From NCBI GenBank assembly GCA_025980625.1, contig JAICXG010000034.1, forward strand, positions 1 through 16,846: a stretch of 16,846 nucleotides of DNA, read 5' to 3'. Source of the stretch: Chthoniobacterales bacterium (lineage in GTDB: Bacteria > Verrucomicrobiota > Verrucomicrobiia > Chthoniobacterales > UBA10450). The position numbers and the translations under genes were made by a program. The notes beneath the pieces were generated by a model that saw only the letters and a program-made list of their open reading frames with translations, was not told where the DNA came from and did no database searches. Positions 1-7,937 of this stretch are shown one piece after another; positions within the stretch are counted from its first letter, which is position 1, and the number at the start of each line of letters is the position of its first letter.

Positions 1-2
1 CC

Positions 3-242
3 CTCGCAGAACGCATCCGGCGCTGGGCCGAATGGTTTCGCGAGCAATTGCGCAAAGATCGGAGCGAAGCGGAAATGATCGCCGACTTCGCGCGTTATGA
101 AGCACAGGACATTACCCGCGCTGGCGCGGCAGAAGAACGGATCGCCGATTACGAGCGGGCTGATCCGAGTTTCATGGCGGTGACGGCATCGATCCGGTAC
201 TGGCAAAAATTTCATCCCGACGCCTTGGAGCCGGGACGATGA
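3..242 (+). CDS. 3' end of a gene, possibly MBL-fold metallo-hydrolase (partial)
   Basis: The reading frame is open from the left edge to a TGA at 240-242, so this is the last 79 codons of a gene that begins outside the window. A TTG at 48 could be read as a start, but the open frame continues upstream with similar charged, helical sequence, so the gene is taken as truncated by the window. The visible part is Arg/Glu/Ala-rich helix ending in a segment containing YERADPSFMAV and IRYWQK. From memory, that resembles the helical C-terminal tail of some MBL-fold hydrolases, where a similar ADYE..xPSWM..RYW pattern occurs. The metal-binding domain is not visible, so the function is a tentative assignment. 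The gene converges on the TPR protein with only 6 bp between the stop codons. Confidence 0.5.
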   Translation, partial: LAERIRRWAEWFREQLRKDRSEAEMIADFARYEAQDITRAGAAEERIADYERADPSFMAVTASIRYWQKFHPDALEPGR

Positions 243-248
243 TCCGAG

Positions 249-2180
249 CTACAAACTGATCTCGAGCAGTTGCTCAAAGCGTGGATCGCCGCGCAAGCTG
301 TCCCATTGCGGCTCGACCCGCAGCGTGCCGGGAGTCGGGCCGCCGATTTGCCTAACGAGCTTGTCGAGACAGGAGAACGCCTCCTCCCGATGGCCGAGCA
401 GCGCGTAGATCGCCGCCAGATTTGTCGCAACGAGCGGGCCGTCGAGCGCGTCCGCCGCGATCGGGAGCAATTGCGTGGCGCGTTCCCCGAGCGCAATCGC
501 TTCCTCGGCCCGGCCCAGCATGCATTCGATCAGCCCACGCATGATGAGAATCTTGGCGTCGTTAGGCAATTCCATCGCTTCCGTCATCACTCGCTCTCGC
601 GCGGCGGTAAAGGCGCGGGCAGCTTCTTCTTCCCGGCCGCGGCCGCGCGCGATCAAACCGACGTACCAATCGCGCGGCACGGTGTAATCATCGAGCGCGC
701 CGACGAAACCGCAGAGGCCAACGTCGTTGTATTTGCATTGCGTGCAGCTGCCCAGCTCGCGCTCCGCAAGGTCGTAATCGCGTTCCATCAAAGCGAGGCG
801 GACGGCAATCGTCGTTACCGCGCCGCCCGGATCGAACTCCTCTGGCACGCGGCGTAGCGCTTCCCGCAGCGGCGCGACATCGCCACGTTCGCGCAGGGCC
901 AACTCGGCCCGCGCGATCGGGAACATGTGCGCCTCCGGCGCCATCGCGATCGCCTCGGTCAGGAGGCGATCGGCTTCCACGTAGCGCCGCAGATAGGTCA
1001 GCGTCTCGGAGAGATTCCAGAGCGTGAAAACATTGCGCGGATCGAGCTGCCGGGCGCGCTCGAGGTGCAGGATCGATTCTTCCCAGCGGCCGCGGCGTCG
1101 CTCGATCACACCGAGCGCACTCGCGACATCCGATTCGTTAGGCAAGGCGCGTTGCGCCAGGGTCAGCTCGCGAATCGCCGCTTCGTAATCGCGCGCCGCA
1201 TAGTAATGATAAAAGGCGAGCGCGAGATGGCCTTCGCCTAATTCCGGCTGGAGCCGCAGCGCCGTCTCAGCCGCTTCTTTCGCCTTGGCCGGTCGCGCCG
1301 GGCTTTTGTCGTAACCGAACCAGTAGAGCTCGCCGTGAATCCGTGAAGTGAGATAATGGCCGAGGGCAAACTTTGGATCGAGCGCAAGCGCGCGTTCGAG
1401 CAGCGGCAGCGCCTGTTCGCCGTTCTCCTGCGGATCGCCGATTCCGCTCCAGTGGAAAAGATCGCGCGCCCGGACGTAGAGATCGTAGGCCTCGAGGCTC
1501 CTCGTTGGCGGCTTTTGCAGGTGCGCTTCCTCGCTCGGCGAAAGATTCGCGCGCAGAGCCTTCGCGATCCGCTCCGCCAATTCGCTCTGGATCGCGAAGA
1601 GATCAGTCAGCTCGCGGTCGAACGTCTCCGCCCAGAGGTGGGTATCGGTGCGGGCGCTGACGAGCTGCGCATTCACGCGCACGCGATTGCCGAAGCGCCG
1701 TACCGTCCCCTCGAGCACATGAGCGACGCCGAGCGCCTCGCCGATCTCGCGCAGGTTCCGGGCGCCGGTTCGATACGGTTGCACCGAAGTGCGGCTGATC
1801 ACTTTCAGGTCGGCGATGCGCGCAAGATTGGAAAGAATGTCGTCGTGCACTCCCTCGGCGAAGAAGGTGTTTTCGCGGTCATCGCTCAGGTTTTCGAAGG
1901 GAAGAACCGCGATGCTCTTCTCTGCAATCTCAGCCGGCGGTGTGACCTCCTCGGTTCGAATAATGCCCGACGACGTGATGTCGTAAGCCCAGGCGAGAAT
2001 GACTGCAATCGGAAACCCAATGACGAGCGCGACGATGACCAGACGGGTCGCCCAGAGAGGAATTTCGAGGAACGGGAAAACCTGCGTCACCACTTGAATC
2101 AGCACCCAGGCGACGACGATGTAAGCCGCGACAATTCGGTAAACCTTTCGTCGTTTGAGTTCGGCGAGAAAGTTCTTCAT
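249..2180 (-). CDS. TPR protein with FlgO/TolB-like domain and N-terminal membrane anchor
   Basis: A protein of 643 residues. A short basic N-terminus (AELKRRKVYR) is followed by two hydrophobic helices at about residues 13-38 and 41-68. A FlgO/TolB_N-like domain begins near residue 89 with the motif SIAVLPFENLSDD and runs to about 210. From about 230 to the C-terminus there are repeated helix pairs with TPR-type spacing (for example LERALALDPKFALGHY and LERARQLDPRNVFTLW). This architecture is common in Verrucomicrobiota and Acidobacteriota, where the N-terminus is often fused to a DNA-binding or cyclase/kinase domain; here only a membrane anchor is present. It is likely a membrane-tethered scaffold or sensor with unknown partners. 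The start is an ATG with a weak GGAAA upstream. It lies 39 bp downstream of rmlB on the same strand and may be cotranscribed. It contains three CGTTAGGC motifs. Confidence 0.85.
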   Translation of the reverse strand: MKNFLAELKRRKVYRIVAAYIVVAWVLIQVVTQVFPFLEIPLWATRLVIVALVIGFPIAVILAWAYDITSSGIIRTEEVTPPAEIAEKSIAVLPFENLSDDRENTFFAEGVHDDILSNLARIADLKVISRTSVQPYRTGARNLREIGEALGVAHVLEGTVRRFGNRVRVNAQLVSARTDTHLWAETFDRELTDLFAIQSELAERIAKALRANLSPSEEAHLQKPPTRSLEAYDLYVRARDLFHWSGIGDPQENGEQALPLLERALALDPKFALGHYLTSRIHGELYWFGYDKSPARPAKAKEAAETALRLQPELGEGHLALAFYHYYAARDYEAAIRELTLAQRALPNESDVASALGVIERRRGRWEESILHLERARQLDPRNVFTLWNLSETLTYLRRYVEADRLLTEAIAMAPEAHMFPIARAELALRERGDVAPLREALRRVPEEFDPGGAVTTIAVRLALMERDYDLAERELGSCTQCKYNDVGLCGFVGALDDYTVPRDWYVGLIARGRGREEEAARAFTAARERVMTEAMELPNDAKILIMRGLIECMLGRAEEAIALGERATQLLPIAADALDGPLVATNLAAIYALLGHREEAFSCLDKLVRQIGGPTPGTLRVEPQWDSLRGDPRFEQLLEISL

Positions 2181-2219
2181 CGGTTTCCAGCCGTTATCGC
2201 CAGGCTGCAGGTTCAGAGT

Positions 2220-3212
2220 CTAATCGAAACGCTCGGTCCTTTGCAGAAGGGTCTCCCACCAACTGCGATTTTTCAGATACCAATCGACGGTCGCACTGAT
2301 CCCGTCGCGCGCGGTGTGGAGCGGGTGCCACTCGAGCTCGCGCCTGGCGAAGCTGGAATCGATCGCGTAACGGCGGTCGTGCCCAAGACGATCGGTCACG
2401 AATGAGATCAGGCTGCGCGGTTTGCCGAGCCGATCGAGAATTAGCCTAACGACATCGAGGTTCATCATCTCGCCGTCTCCGCCGATGTTATAAACCTGGC
2501 CGGTTTTCCCCTTGAAGAGCGCGGCCACGAGCGCGGCGCAATGGTCCTCGACATGAATCCAATCGCGCACATTTTGCCCGTCGCCGTAGACTGGGAGCGG
2601 CTGATCGCGCAAAGCCTTGATGATCATGAGCGGAATCAATTTCTCCGGGAATTGATAAGGTCCGTAGTTGTTCGAACAGCGGGTCACAATCACGTCCTGG
2701 CCAAAGGTGCGATGGAACGCGAGGGCGAGAAGGTCGGCGCCGGCTTTGCTCGCAGAATAGGGCGAGCTGGGATTGAGCGCTGATTGCTCGGTGAACCTGC
2801 CGCTCTCCCCTAACGATCCATAGACTTCATCGGTCGAAACCTGGATGAAGCGCTGCACGCCGTAGCGACGGGCCGCGTTCAGGAGCACGCTCGTGCCGAC
2901 GAGGTTGGTGTGGATGAAATTTTGCGGCGAATTGATGCTGCGATCGACGTGCGATTCGGCCGCGAAATTGATGATGGCGTAAAACTGCTCCTCGTGCAGG
3001 AGCGTCTCGATCTGGTCGGCGTTGGCGATGTCAGCCTGGAAAAACTCGTAACGCGCGCCGTATTCCTCCACCACGCCCTCGAGATTGGCGAGATTACCGG
3101 CGTAAGTGAGGGCATCAACATTCGTGACCGAGGCCGGCTTGTAATGTTGCAAAATGTAGCGAATAAAGTTGCTCCCGATGAACCCACAACCGCCTGTCAC
3201 CAAGATGCGCAT
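2220..3212 (-). CDS. rmlB: dTDP-glucose 4,6-dehydratase
   Basis: Converts dTDP-D-glucose to dTDP-4-keto-6-deoxyglucose in the cytoplasm, the second step towards dTDP-rhamnose and other deoxysugars. The 330-residue length is typical. The NAD-binding GGCGFIG lies at residues 7-13, AESHVDRSI at 85-93, the catalytic STDEVYG at 126-132, the YxxxK pair Tyr152/Lys156 in YSASK, and a later NNYGP segment is present. A start 60 codons further upstream is in frame, but that extension is low-complexity and lies opposite the divergent gene. The ATG at 3212, which puts MRILVTGG at the N-terminus, is clearly the family start. No rmlA, rmlC or rmlD is visible nearby, so the rest of the pathway must be encoded elsewhere. 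The gene is divergent from the Agl23-type glycosyltransferase, consistent with a surface-polysaccharide context. Confidence 0.95.
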   Translation of the reverse strand: MRILVTGGCGFIGSNFIRYILQHYKPASVTNVDALTYAGNLANLEGVVEEYGARYEFFQADIANADQIETLLHEEQFYAIINFAAESHVDRSINSPQNFIHTNLVGTSVLLNAARRYGVQRFIQVSTDEVYGSLGESGRFTEQSALNPSSPYSASKAGADLLALAFHRTFGQDVIVTRCSNNYGPYQFPEKLIPLMIIKALRDQPLPVYGDGQNVRDWIHVEDHCAALVAALFKGKTGQVYNIGGDGEMMNLDVVRLILDRLGKPRSLISFVTDRLGHDRRYAIDSSFARRELEWHPLHTARDGISATVDWYLKNRSWWETLLQRTERFD

Positions 3213-5073
3213 CGGCCCGCTACCTAGCAGCGGAGCCGAAAGCGCGCGAGGAGATTTTGCCGCGCCCGCCCCGCCGCTGAGCGAGCGAGTGGCGCAGCTC
3301 GATTGGACCTTTTGGGGCATCATCGCGATCGGCGCATTGCTCCGGTTTCTCTTTCTCTCGATGAAACCGCCGCACTTCGACGAGGGGATCAACGGCTGGT
3401 TCGTCGATCAGATGATGCATAACGGCTTCTACCGTTACGACCCGACGAATTACCACGGACCGCTCCATTTCTACATCCTTCTGCTCTCGGAGGCGCTCTT
3501 CGGCCGCCACATCTGGGCGCTGCGGTTGCCGGTCGTGCTGGCGAGTATCGGGTCGATTTTTGTCACGCTAAAGTACGAGCCGCTCGTCGGACGACGGGTC
3601 AGCCGGATCGCCGCGCTCGCCATGGCAATCTCGCCGGGATTCATTTTTTACGGGCGCTATTCCATTCACGAGGTGTGGCTGCTCCTTTTCGCGATGATCT
3701 TCGTGCTCGGTCTGCTCGGCTTGTGGCGGTTCGGGACGCGCGGCTATCTCTGGTGCAGCGGGATGGGCGCCGCCGGGATGATCCTGACGAAGGAGACCTA
3801 CATCATCCACATCGGCTGCGCGGTGATCGCGGCCGGAGTGCTTTGGATTTCGCATCGTCTGAATCCGATGCCGGAGTTGAAACGCTCCCGCCAATACTGG
3901 AACTTCGTCGATCTCGCGGTCGTGACAGTGGCGGCCGTGTTTGTCATTGTCCTATTCTACTCCGGCACGTTTTTGAATTGGACCGGCGTGAAGGGACTCT
4001 ATCTCACCTTCGCGACCTGGTATCAGACCGGGTCGAAAGGCAACGGCCATGAGAAACCATGGCCTTACTGGCTGGAATTGGTCATGCGTTATGAGTGGCC
4101 GGTTTTCATTGGCCTGGTGCTTTGTCTCGTCTGCCAATTCTTCGAGAGCTATGTCATCCGTTATCTGGCCATCTACGGTGTAGGTGTTTTCGCGGCCTAC
4201 AGCATCATTCATTACAAGACGCCCTGGATCATCATCAGCATCATCTGGCCGCTCCTCTTCGTTTTCGCCGCCGGGGCCGCCGCGGTTAAGATCCCGCGCA
4301 AAGCTTTCTGGATCGTGGGGCTAAGTCTGGTCGGGTTTCTGGTCGGCGCTGTCTTTAGTTATACGATTCAGGAAGGCTCGATCCGCGGCAACTGTTCCTT
4401 TGGCAAGTATCTGGCAGAAGCCATCACGATTACTCTCGCGGCCACCAGCACAAGCGCGTCCTGCGGCGAAATGGGCGAGCGACTTTATGCCTGTGCGATT
4501 GGATTTGCCCTCGTCGGTGGAGGAGCCGGTCTGTGGTTCGGCCAGTCCGCCAGATTGAGCGAGGCTTTGATGCGAGCCGTGCAACGCGGCGCCGTCGCGA
4601 TTGCACTCCTATTCTCGTTAGGGATGGCGATTTCGCTCAATTATTTTCGCTGCACCACCGATACTGAGCCGTATGTCTATGTCCAGACCTACAATGACAT
4701 TTACAAGCTAATGAAGCCAGTGATGCGTCTCGTCCACAGCAATCCGATCTACTATAAGATGGTTGGTCACTTCATTCGCACCAGTACTTATCCTTTCCCG
4801 TGGTTGCTCGGCGATTTCCCCAATATCGGTTATTACGAGACGAATAACTCTCCCGGTAAGATGGACGCGGATTTCCTCGTCGTGCAGTCGGACCGGGTGG
4901 CGGAGGTGGAAAAGAAGCTGCACGAAAGCTATTTCACCGAGCCAATGACAATCCGGCCCTACCAGGACCCATCGAAGCTGTATTTCAACGTCAAGACCTT
5001 CCGTAAAATCTTCCCTGGTAAGGCACCTGATTTCGTCGGCAAACCTGTCACGACGCCTGCGCCACCGCGATGA
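3205..5073 (+). CDS. Agl23/TIGR03663-type GT-C membrane glycosyltransferase
   Basis: A polytopic inner-membrane protein of 622 residues from this start. The first helix is at about residues 36-52, followed by an outward loop with HFDEGINGWF (Asp59/Glu60, the usual GT-C catalytic/metal position) and RYDPTNYHGPLHFY at 77-90. That loop is the hallmark of the TIGR03663 'flippase activity-associated protein Agl23' family related to GT39/PMT. About ten further helices follow, then a soluble C-terminal part. The expected role is transfer of a sugar from a polyprenyl-phosphate donor on the outer face of the membrane; donor and acceptor are unknown. The start is uncertain: ATG 3205 overlaps the rmlB start head-to-head, TTG 3169 and ATG 3178 lie deeper inside rmlB, and GTG 3289 would avoid overlap; none has a strong ribosome binding site. 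A GAGGAG at 3248-3253 has no in-frame start at the right distance. The end overlaps the next gene as ATGA. Confidence 0.85.
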   Translation: MRIGPLPSSGAESARGDFAAPAPPLSERVAQLDWTFWGIIAIGALLRFLFLSMKPPHFDEGINGWFVDQMMHNGFYRYDPTNYHGPLHFYILLLSEALFGRHIWALRLPVVLASIGSIFVTLKYEPLVGRRVSRIAALAMAISPGFIFYGRYSIHEVWLLLFAMIFVLGLLGLWRFGTRGYLWCSGMGAAGMILTKETYIIHIGCAVIAAGVLWISHRLNPMPELKRSRQYWNFVDLAVVTVAAVFVIVLFYSGTFLNWTGVKGLYLTFATWYQTGSKGNGHEKPWPYWLELVMRYEWPVFIGLVLCLVCQFFESYVIRYLAIYGVGVFAAYSIIHYKTPWIIISIIWPLLFVFAAGAAAVKIPRKAFWIVGLSLVGFLVGAVFSYTIQEGSIRGNCSFGKYLAEAITITLAATSTSASCGEMGERLYACAIGFALVGGGAGLWFGQSARLSEALMRAVQRGAVAIALLFSLGMAISLNYFRCTTDTEPYVYVQTYNDIYKLMKPVMRLVHSNPIYYKMVGHFIRTSTYPFPWLLGDFPNIGYYETNNSPGKMDADFLVVQSDRVAEVEKKLHESYFTEPMTIRPYQDPSKLYFNVKTFRKIFPGKAPDFVGKPVTTPAPPR

Positions 5074-7160
5074 AGTGGTTCTCGGCGGGGCTCTCCTTCG
5101 TCAACATCGCAACCATGGCCGGGCTGATCCTCGGCCTCCTGGGCGGCGGTCTTAGTCGGACCTTGGCAGGTGTCGCGCTGATTTTTGGAATCGCCGCAGC
5201 GATTTGGGCCTGGATCGGCACTTCGCGTTTCTCGCCGCGAAAGATTAAGCCGCGGGCAACGCCGCCCTCGGTGGCGCTGCCCAAATCAAAACGGGCGCGC
5301 CGCCGGCTCAAGATCAAGGAGGAACCGATCGCGCCGCCGCCGCGCCGGTCCTATCCGATCTGGCTGTGGGCGGTTGGCATTGCGTTCGCGCTTTTCGCAG
5401 TGCGCTCGTTTTGCTGGGTGCTCTGGGTGGATGGCGATCATCTCAAGATTCAGTCGCCTAACAATCTCGGCGACCTCGCCCTTCATCTCACCTACATCAA
5501 ATATTTCGCGAACGGAGTCGCGCTTTGGCCCGACAACCCGATCTACGTCTACAGCAAACTCCGTTACCCGGCCGGGGTCGATTTTTTCAATTCGCTTCTC
5601 ATTCTCCAGCACATCGACCTGGTTCGCGTGCTCGTCTGGAGCGGCTTGCTCGGGTCGGCTGCAACCTTTTACGCCTTCTATCGCTGGGGCGGCGCGTTTG
5701 CAGTCGCGGGCTTTCTATTTAACGGCGGCCTTTCAGGATTCGCTTTCTTCCGCAGCCACGAGTTCATGGATTACCAGGGGGAACGGATCGCCTGGAAGAG
5801 CATTCCGCTCACCATGTTCGTGACGCAGCGCGGCCTGCTTTACGCGATTCCGGCCGGCCTGCTGCTCCTGCTTCATTGGCGGCGGAAATATTTTCCGGGC
5901 GAAGGCGACGAACCGCTCCCGGGCCGGCGCGGTCTGGTGCCGTGGTGGGTCGAGTGGTCGATCTACGCCACGATGCCGCTCTTTCATTTTCACACGTTCC
6001 TCGCCCTCTCCGGAGTGCTCGCGTTTTGGCTTGTCATCGGCAACTGGCAGATGCGGAACGAAATCGCACTCCTTCTCGTCGCTGCCTTTCTTCCTGCGAG
6101 CTGGATCGTCTGGATGATCACCGATCATTTCCAGGCGAAATCGATTCTGCAATGGGCGCCGGGATGGCTGGAGAGCGACCCCGGCTTTGCAAGTGCGGGG
6201 CGCTGGTTCTATTCGATCCCCCGATTCTGGCTGGAAAATTTTGGGCTCACTCTCCCGCTCGTTGCCGCGCTCTGCGCTCTGATCGCATGGTGGATGTGGA
6301 AACAAGTGAGCGAGGGAAAGAATCTGAACTCGCGAATGCGAATACTGCTTCCTCCGGTCCTCGCGCTGGTTGTTTTTTCCGCGCTTTTTGCGCTCGCTGA
6401 TCATTGGGGTTGGGGCGATACGACTCTACCCACTTCTGAGAAAGTCTTACTGTCTGCGCTCGTCGCGGCGCTGTTTGGCCTCACGATTTGGACTTTTCAG
6501 CCCTTTCGGAGCTTCATCTCCACAAGTGGCGCATTCGTCATCCCGGCAGCAGGTATTTTCCTTTTCGTCTGCTTCATCAAAACTGCTCCGTGGGGCTGGG
6601 ATAATACCAAGCTCATGATCTGGGCTTATTTCATTTGCCTCCCATTCCTTTGGCGCGAGCTGATCGCGAAATGGCCAGTCGCCGCCCGCGCCGCGGTTTG
6701 TTTCCTTCTCTTCTTTTCCGGATTTATCACCCTGCTCAGCGGGCTCGAAGTTGGCTCGCCCGGATTCGACATTGCCAACCGCACCGAACTCAATGAAGTC
6801 GCAGACGCGGTCAGCAAATTATCGATCGAGGATCGTTTCGCCGCCTTTCCCACCTACAATCACCCGCTCCTCTTGAACGGTCGCAAACTTGTTCTCGGCT
6901 ATCCCGGCCATCTCTGGACCCAGGGCTTTAGCGAATATGGCGCGGTCGAGAACCAGTTGCGCGCGCTCATGCTCGGCGCGCCCGACTGGCGGGAGCGGGC
7001 AGAGGCGCTGCGCGCGCGCTACCTTTTTTGGGGCGATGAAGAGACGCGCGCCTACGCCTCCAGTTCACAACCGTGGCGCGAGAAGGCCGCAGTCGTTGCC
7101 ACTGGAGCGTGGGGCACGATCTACGATCTCGATCGCCCTGCTTCCGCGACGGGTCAATAG
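5070..7160 (+). CDS. polytopic membrane protein, GT-C glycosyltransferase-like
   Basis: 696 residues starting in an ATGA overlap with the Agl23-type gene, so the two are probably translationally coupled. Two helices (about 8-26 and 31-50) are followed by a strongly basic, Pro-rich cytoplasmic linker (residues 52-94, containing KSKRARRRLKIK). The main membrane core begins at residue 96. After its first helix comes a loop with VDGDHLKIQ and NNLGDLALHLTYIKYFANG (Asp135/His139), placed where GT-C enzymes carry their catalytic acid. Around ten more helices and a short soluble C-terminal domain follow. I do not recognise a named family. The topology and the neighbour support a lipid-linked-sugar-dependent glycosyltransferase or related glycan-handling protein. 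The C-terminus ends in TIYDLDRPA, which looks genuine, yet the last 96 bp overlap the convergent ChaN-like gene. Confidence 0.8.
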   Translation: MKWFSAGLSFVNIATMAGLILGLLGGGLSRTLAGVALIFGIAAAIWAWIGTSRFSPRKIKPRATPPSVALPKSKRARRRLKIKEEPIAPPPRRSYPIWLWAVGIAFALFAVRSFCWVLWVDGDHLKIQSPNNLGDLALHLTYIKYFANGVALWPDNPIYVYSKLRYPAGVDFFNSLLILQHIDLVRVLVWSGLLGSAATFYAFYRWGGAFAVAGFLFNGGLSGFAFFRSHEFMDYQGERIAWKSIPLTMFVTQRGLLYAIPAGLLLLLHWRRKYFPGEGDEPLPGRRGLVPWWVEWSIYATMPLFHFHTFLALSGVLAFWLVIGNWQMRNEIALLLVAAFLPASWIVWMITDHFQAKSILQWAPGWLESDPGFASAGRWFYSIPRFWLENFGLTLPLVAALCALIAWWMWKQVSEGKNLNSRMRILLPPVLALVVFSALFALADHWGWGDTTLPTSEKVLLSALVAALFGLTIWTFQPFRSFISTSGAFVIPAAGIFLFVCFIKTAPWGWDNTKLMIWAYFICLPFLWRELIAKWPVAARAAVCFLLFFSGFITLLSGLEVGSPGFDIANRTELNEVADAVSKLSIEDRFAAFPTYNHPLLLNGRKLVLGYPGHLWTQGFSEYGAVENQLRALMLGAPDWRERAEALRARYLFWGDEETRAYASSSQPWREKAAVVATGAWGTIYDLDRPASATGQ

Positions 7161-7937
7161 CTGCGGCCGAGCCGAAGGCGAGCCGGTCGCGCGATCGAGG
7201 ATCATCTGTCGCAGCTTGATCTTTTGCCCGACGTAATCCGCCACCTCGCGCGCGTCGATCATGATCTCGTTAGGCAAAAAAACCAGCAGCTTCGTCTTTG
7301 GCTGCCCGCTGACGAACTGAATGATGTTCTGCGCGATCATCTGCTCGGCGGCGAGATGGGCGCGGAAGAGCCGGGCAAAATTGTAACCTCTCAGCCGCGG
7401 CACGGTCGCAACCCGATCGGCAAAGTCATCGAGCGCATCGGGTTCGGGTTGAAAACCGTGCAGCAGTTGCGCCTGCTCGGCCGAGGTGAGCGGCTCGCCG
7501 CCGCGAATTTTGCCTAACAATGCCGGCGGCGGGCCAAGCGCGGCCTGGGACAGACCGAGTTGGCGCGCGCGCTGCAACCATTCGCGGTGCGCTGTGATCG
7601 CGAGCGGCTCGGGCAACTGCGGCCCGGAATTTTCTCCAGCTTGCCAATGATCGAGCAACGGCTGCTGCGCAGCCGGCACGTCGCCCCAGCCGAGCGCAAT
7701 TTTAGCTCCATGCGCTTGCAGATCCTCGACCATTCGCCAGGCCGGCTGGTTCTCAGGTGTCGAGTTTCTCGTTAGGCGGAGGTAGACCACATCTGCTTCG
7801 CGCCATTTGCTTGTCCGAGCTTCGCCCGCGGCGGCTGATGGCGGCGCCTCCCCGATCGCAAATTTGGGGAGAGGCGGCTTGCTCAGTGTGGCGCAACCGC
7901 TCGTTAGGGCGAATAGCAGAAAGAGCCAGCCCTTCAC
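7065..7937 (-). CDS. ChaN-like (DUF399-type) lipoprotein
   Basis: 290 residues starting at a GTG at 7937 that overlaps the glycosyltransferase stop as GTGA, giving a coupled start. The N-terminus is a lipoprotein signal peptide (KGWLFLLFALTSGC) with lipobox LTSGC and lipidated Cys15, so it is anchored in the cell envelope. The mature part resembles the ChaN/DUF399 fold: a strand ending DVVYLRLTRN, then KIALGWGDVPAAQQPLLDHW (in place of ALxMExF..qq..ld.w), and AEQMIAQNIIQFV followed by KTKLLVFLPNE (in place of the family's vvxxGxxHv). Several haem/iron-related family residues are therefore altered, and binding activity cannot be assumed. The frame can be extended upstream to 8183, but that part is antisense-like Arg-rich sequence inside the glycosyltransferase gene. 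The C-terminal 30 or so residues lie over the end of the convergent membrane-protein gene. Confidence 0.65.
   Translation of the reverse strand: MKGWLFLLFALTSGCATLSKPPLPKFAIGEAPPSAAAGEARTSKWREADVVYLRLTRNSTPENQPAWRMVEDLQAHGAKIALGWGDVPAAQQPLLDHWQAGENSGPQLPEPLAITAHREWLQRARQLGLSQAALGPPPALLGKIRGGEPLTSAEQAQLLHGFQPEPDALDDFADRVATVPRLRGYNFARLFRAHLAAEQMIAQNIIQFVSGQPKTKLLVFLPNEIMIDAREVADYVGQKIKLRQMILDRATGSPSARPQLLTRRGSRAIEIVDRAPRSSGNDCGLLAPRL

Noticed and set aside
1356..2405. Long plus-strand open frame (349 codons) opposite the TPR gene and rmlB
   Set aside because: It lies wholly antisense to two recognisable proteins, has no domain-like sequence and is Arg-rich. It is a typical shadow frame in GC-rich DNA.
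5733..6404. Minus-strand open frame (223 codons) inside the second GT-C gene
   Set aside because: Antisense to a clear membrane protein. The composition is charged and low-complexity (Arg/Lys/Glu/Pro), as expected for the complement of hydrophobic codons.
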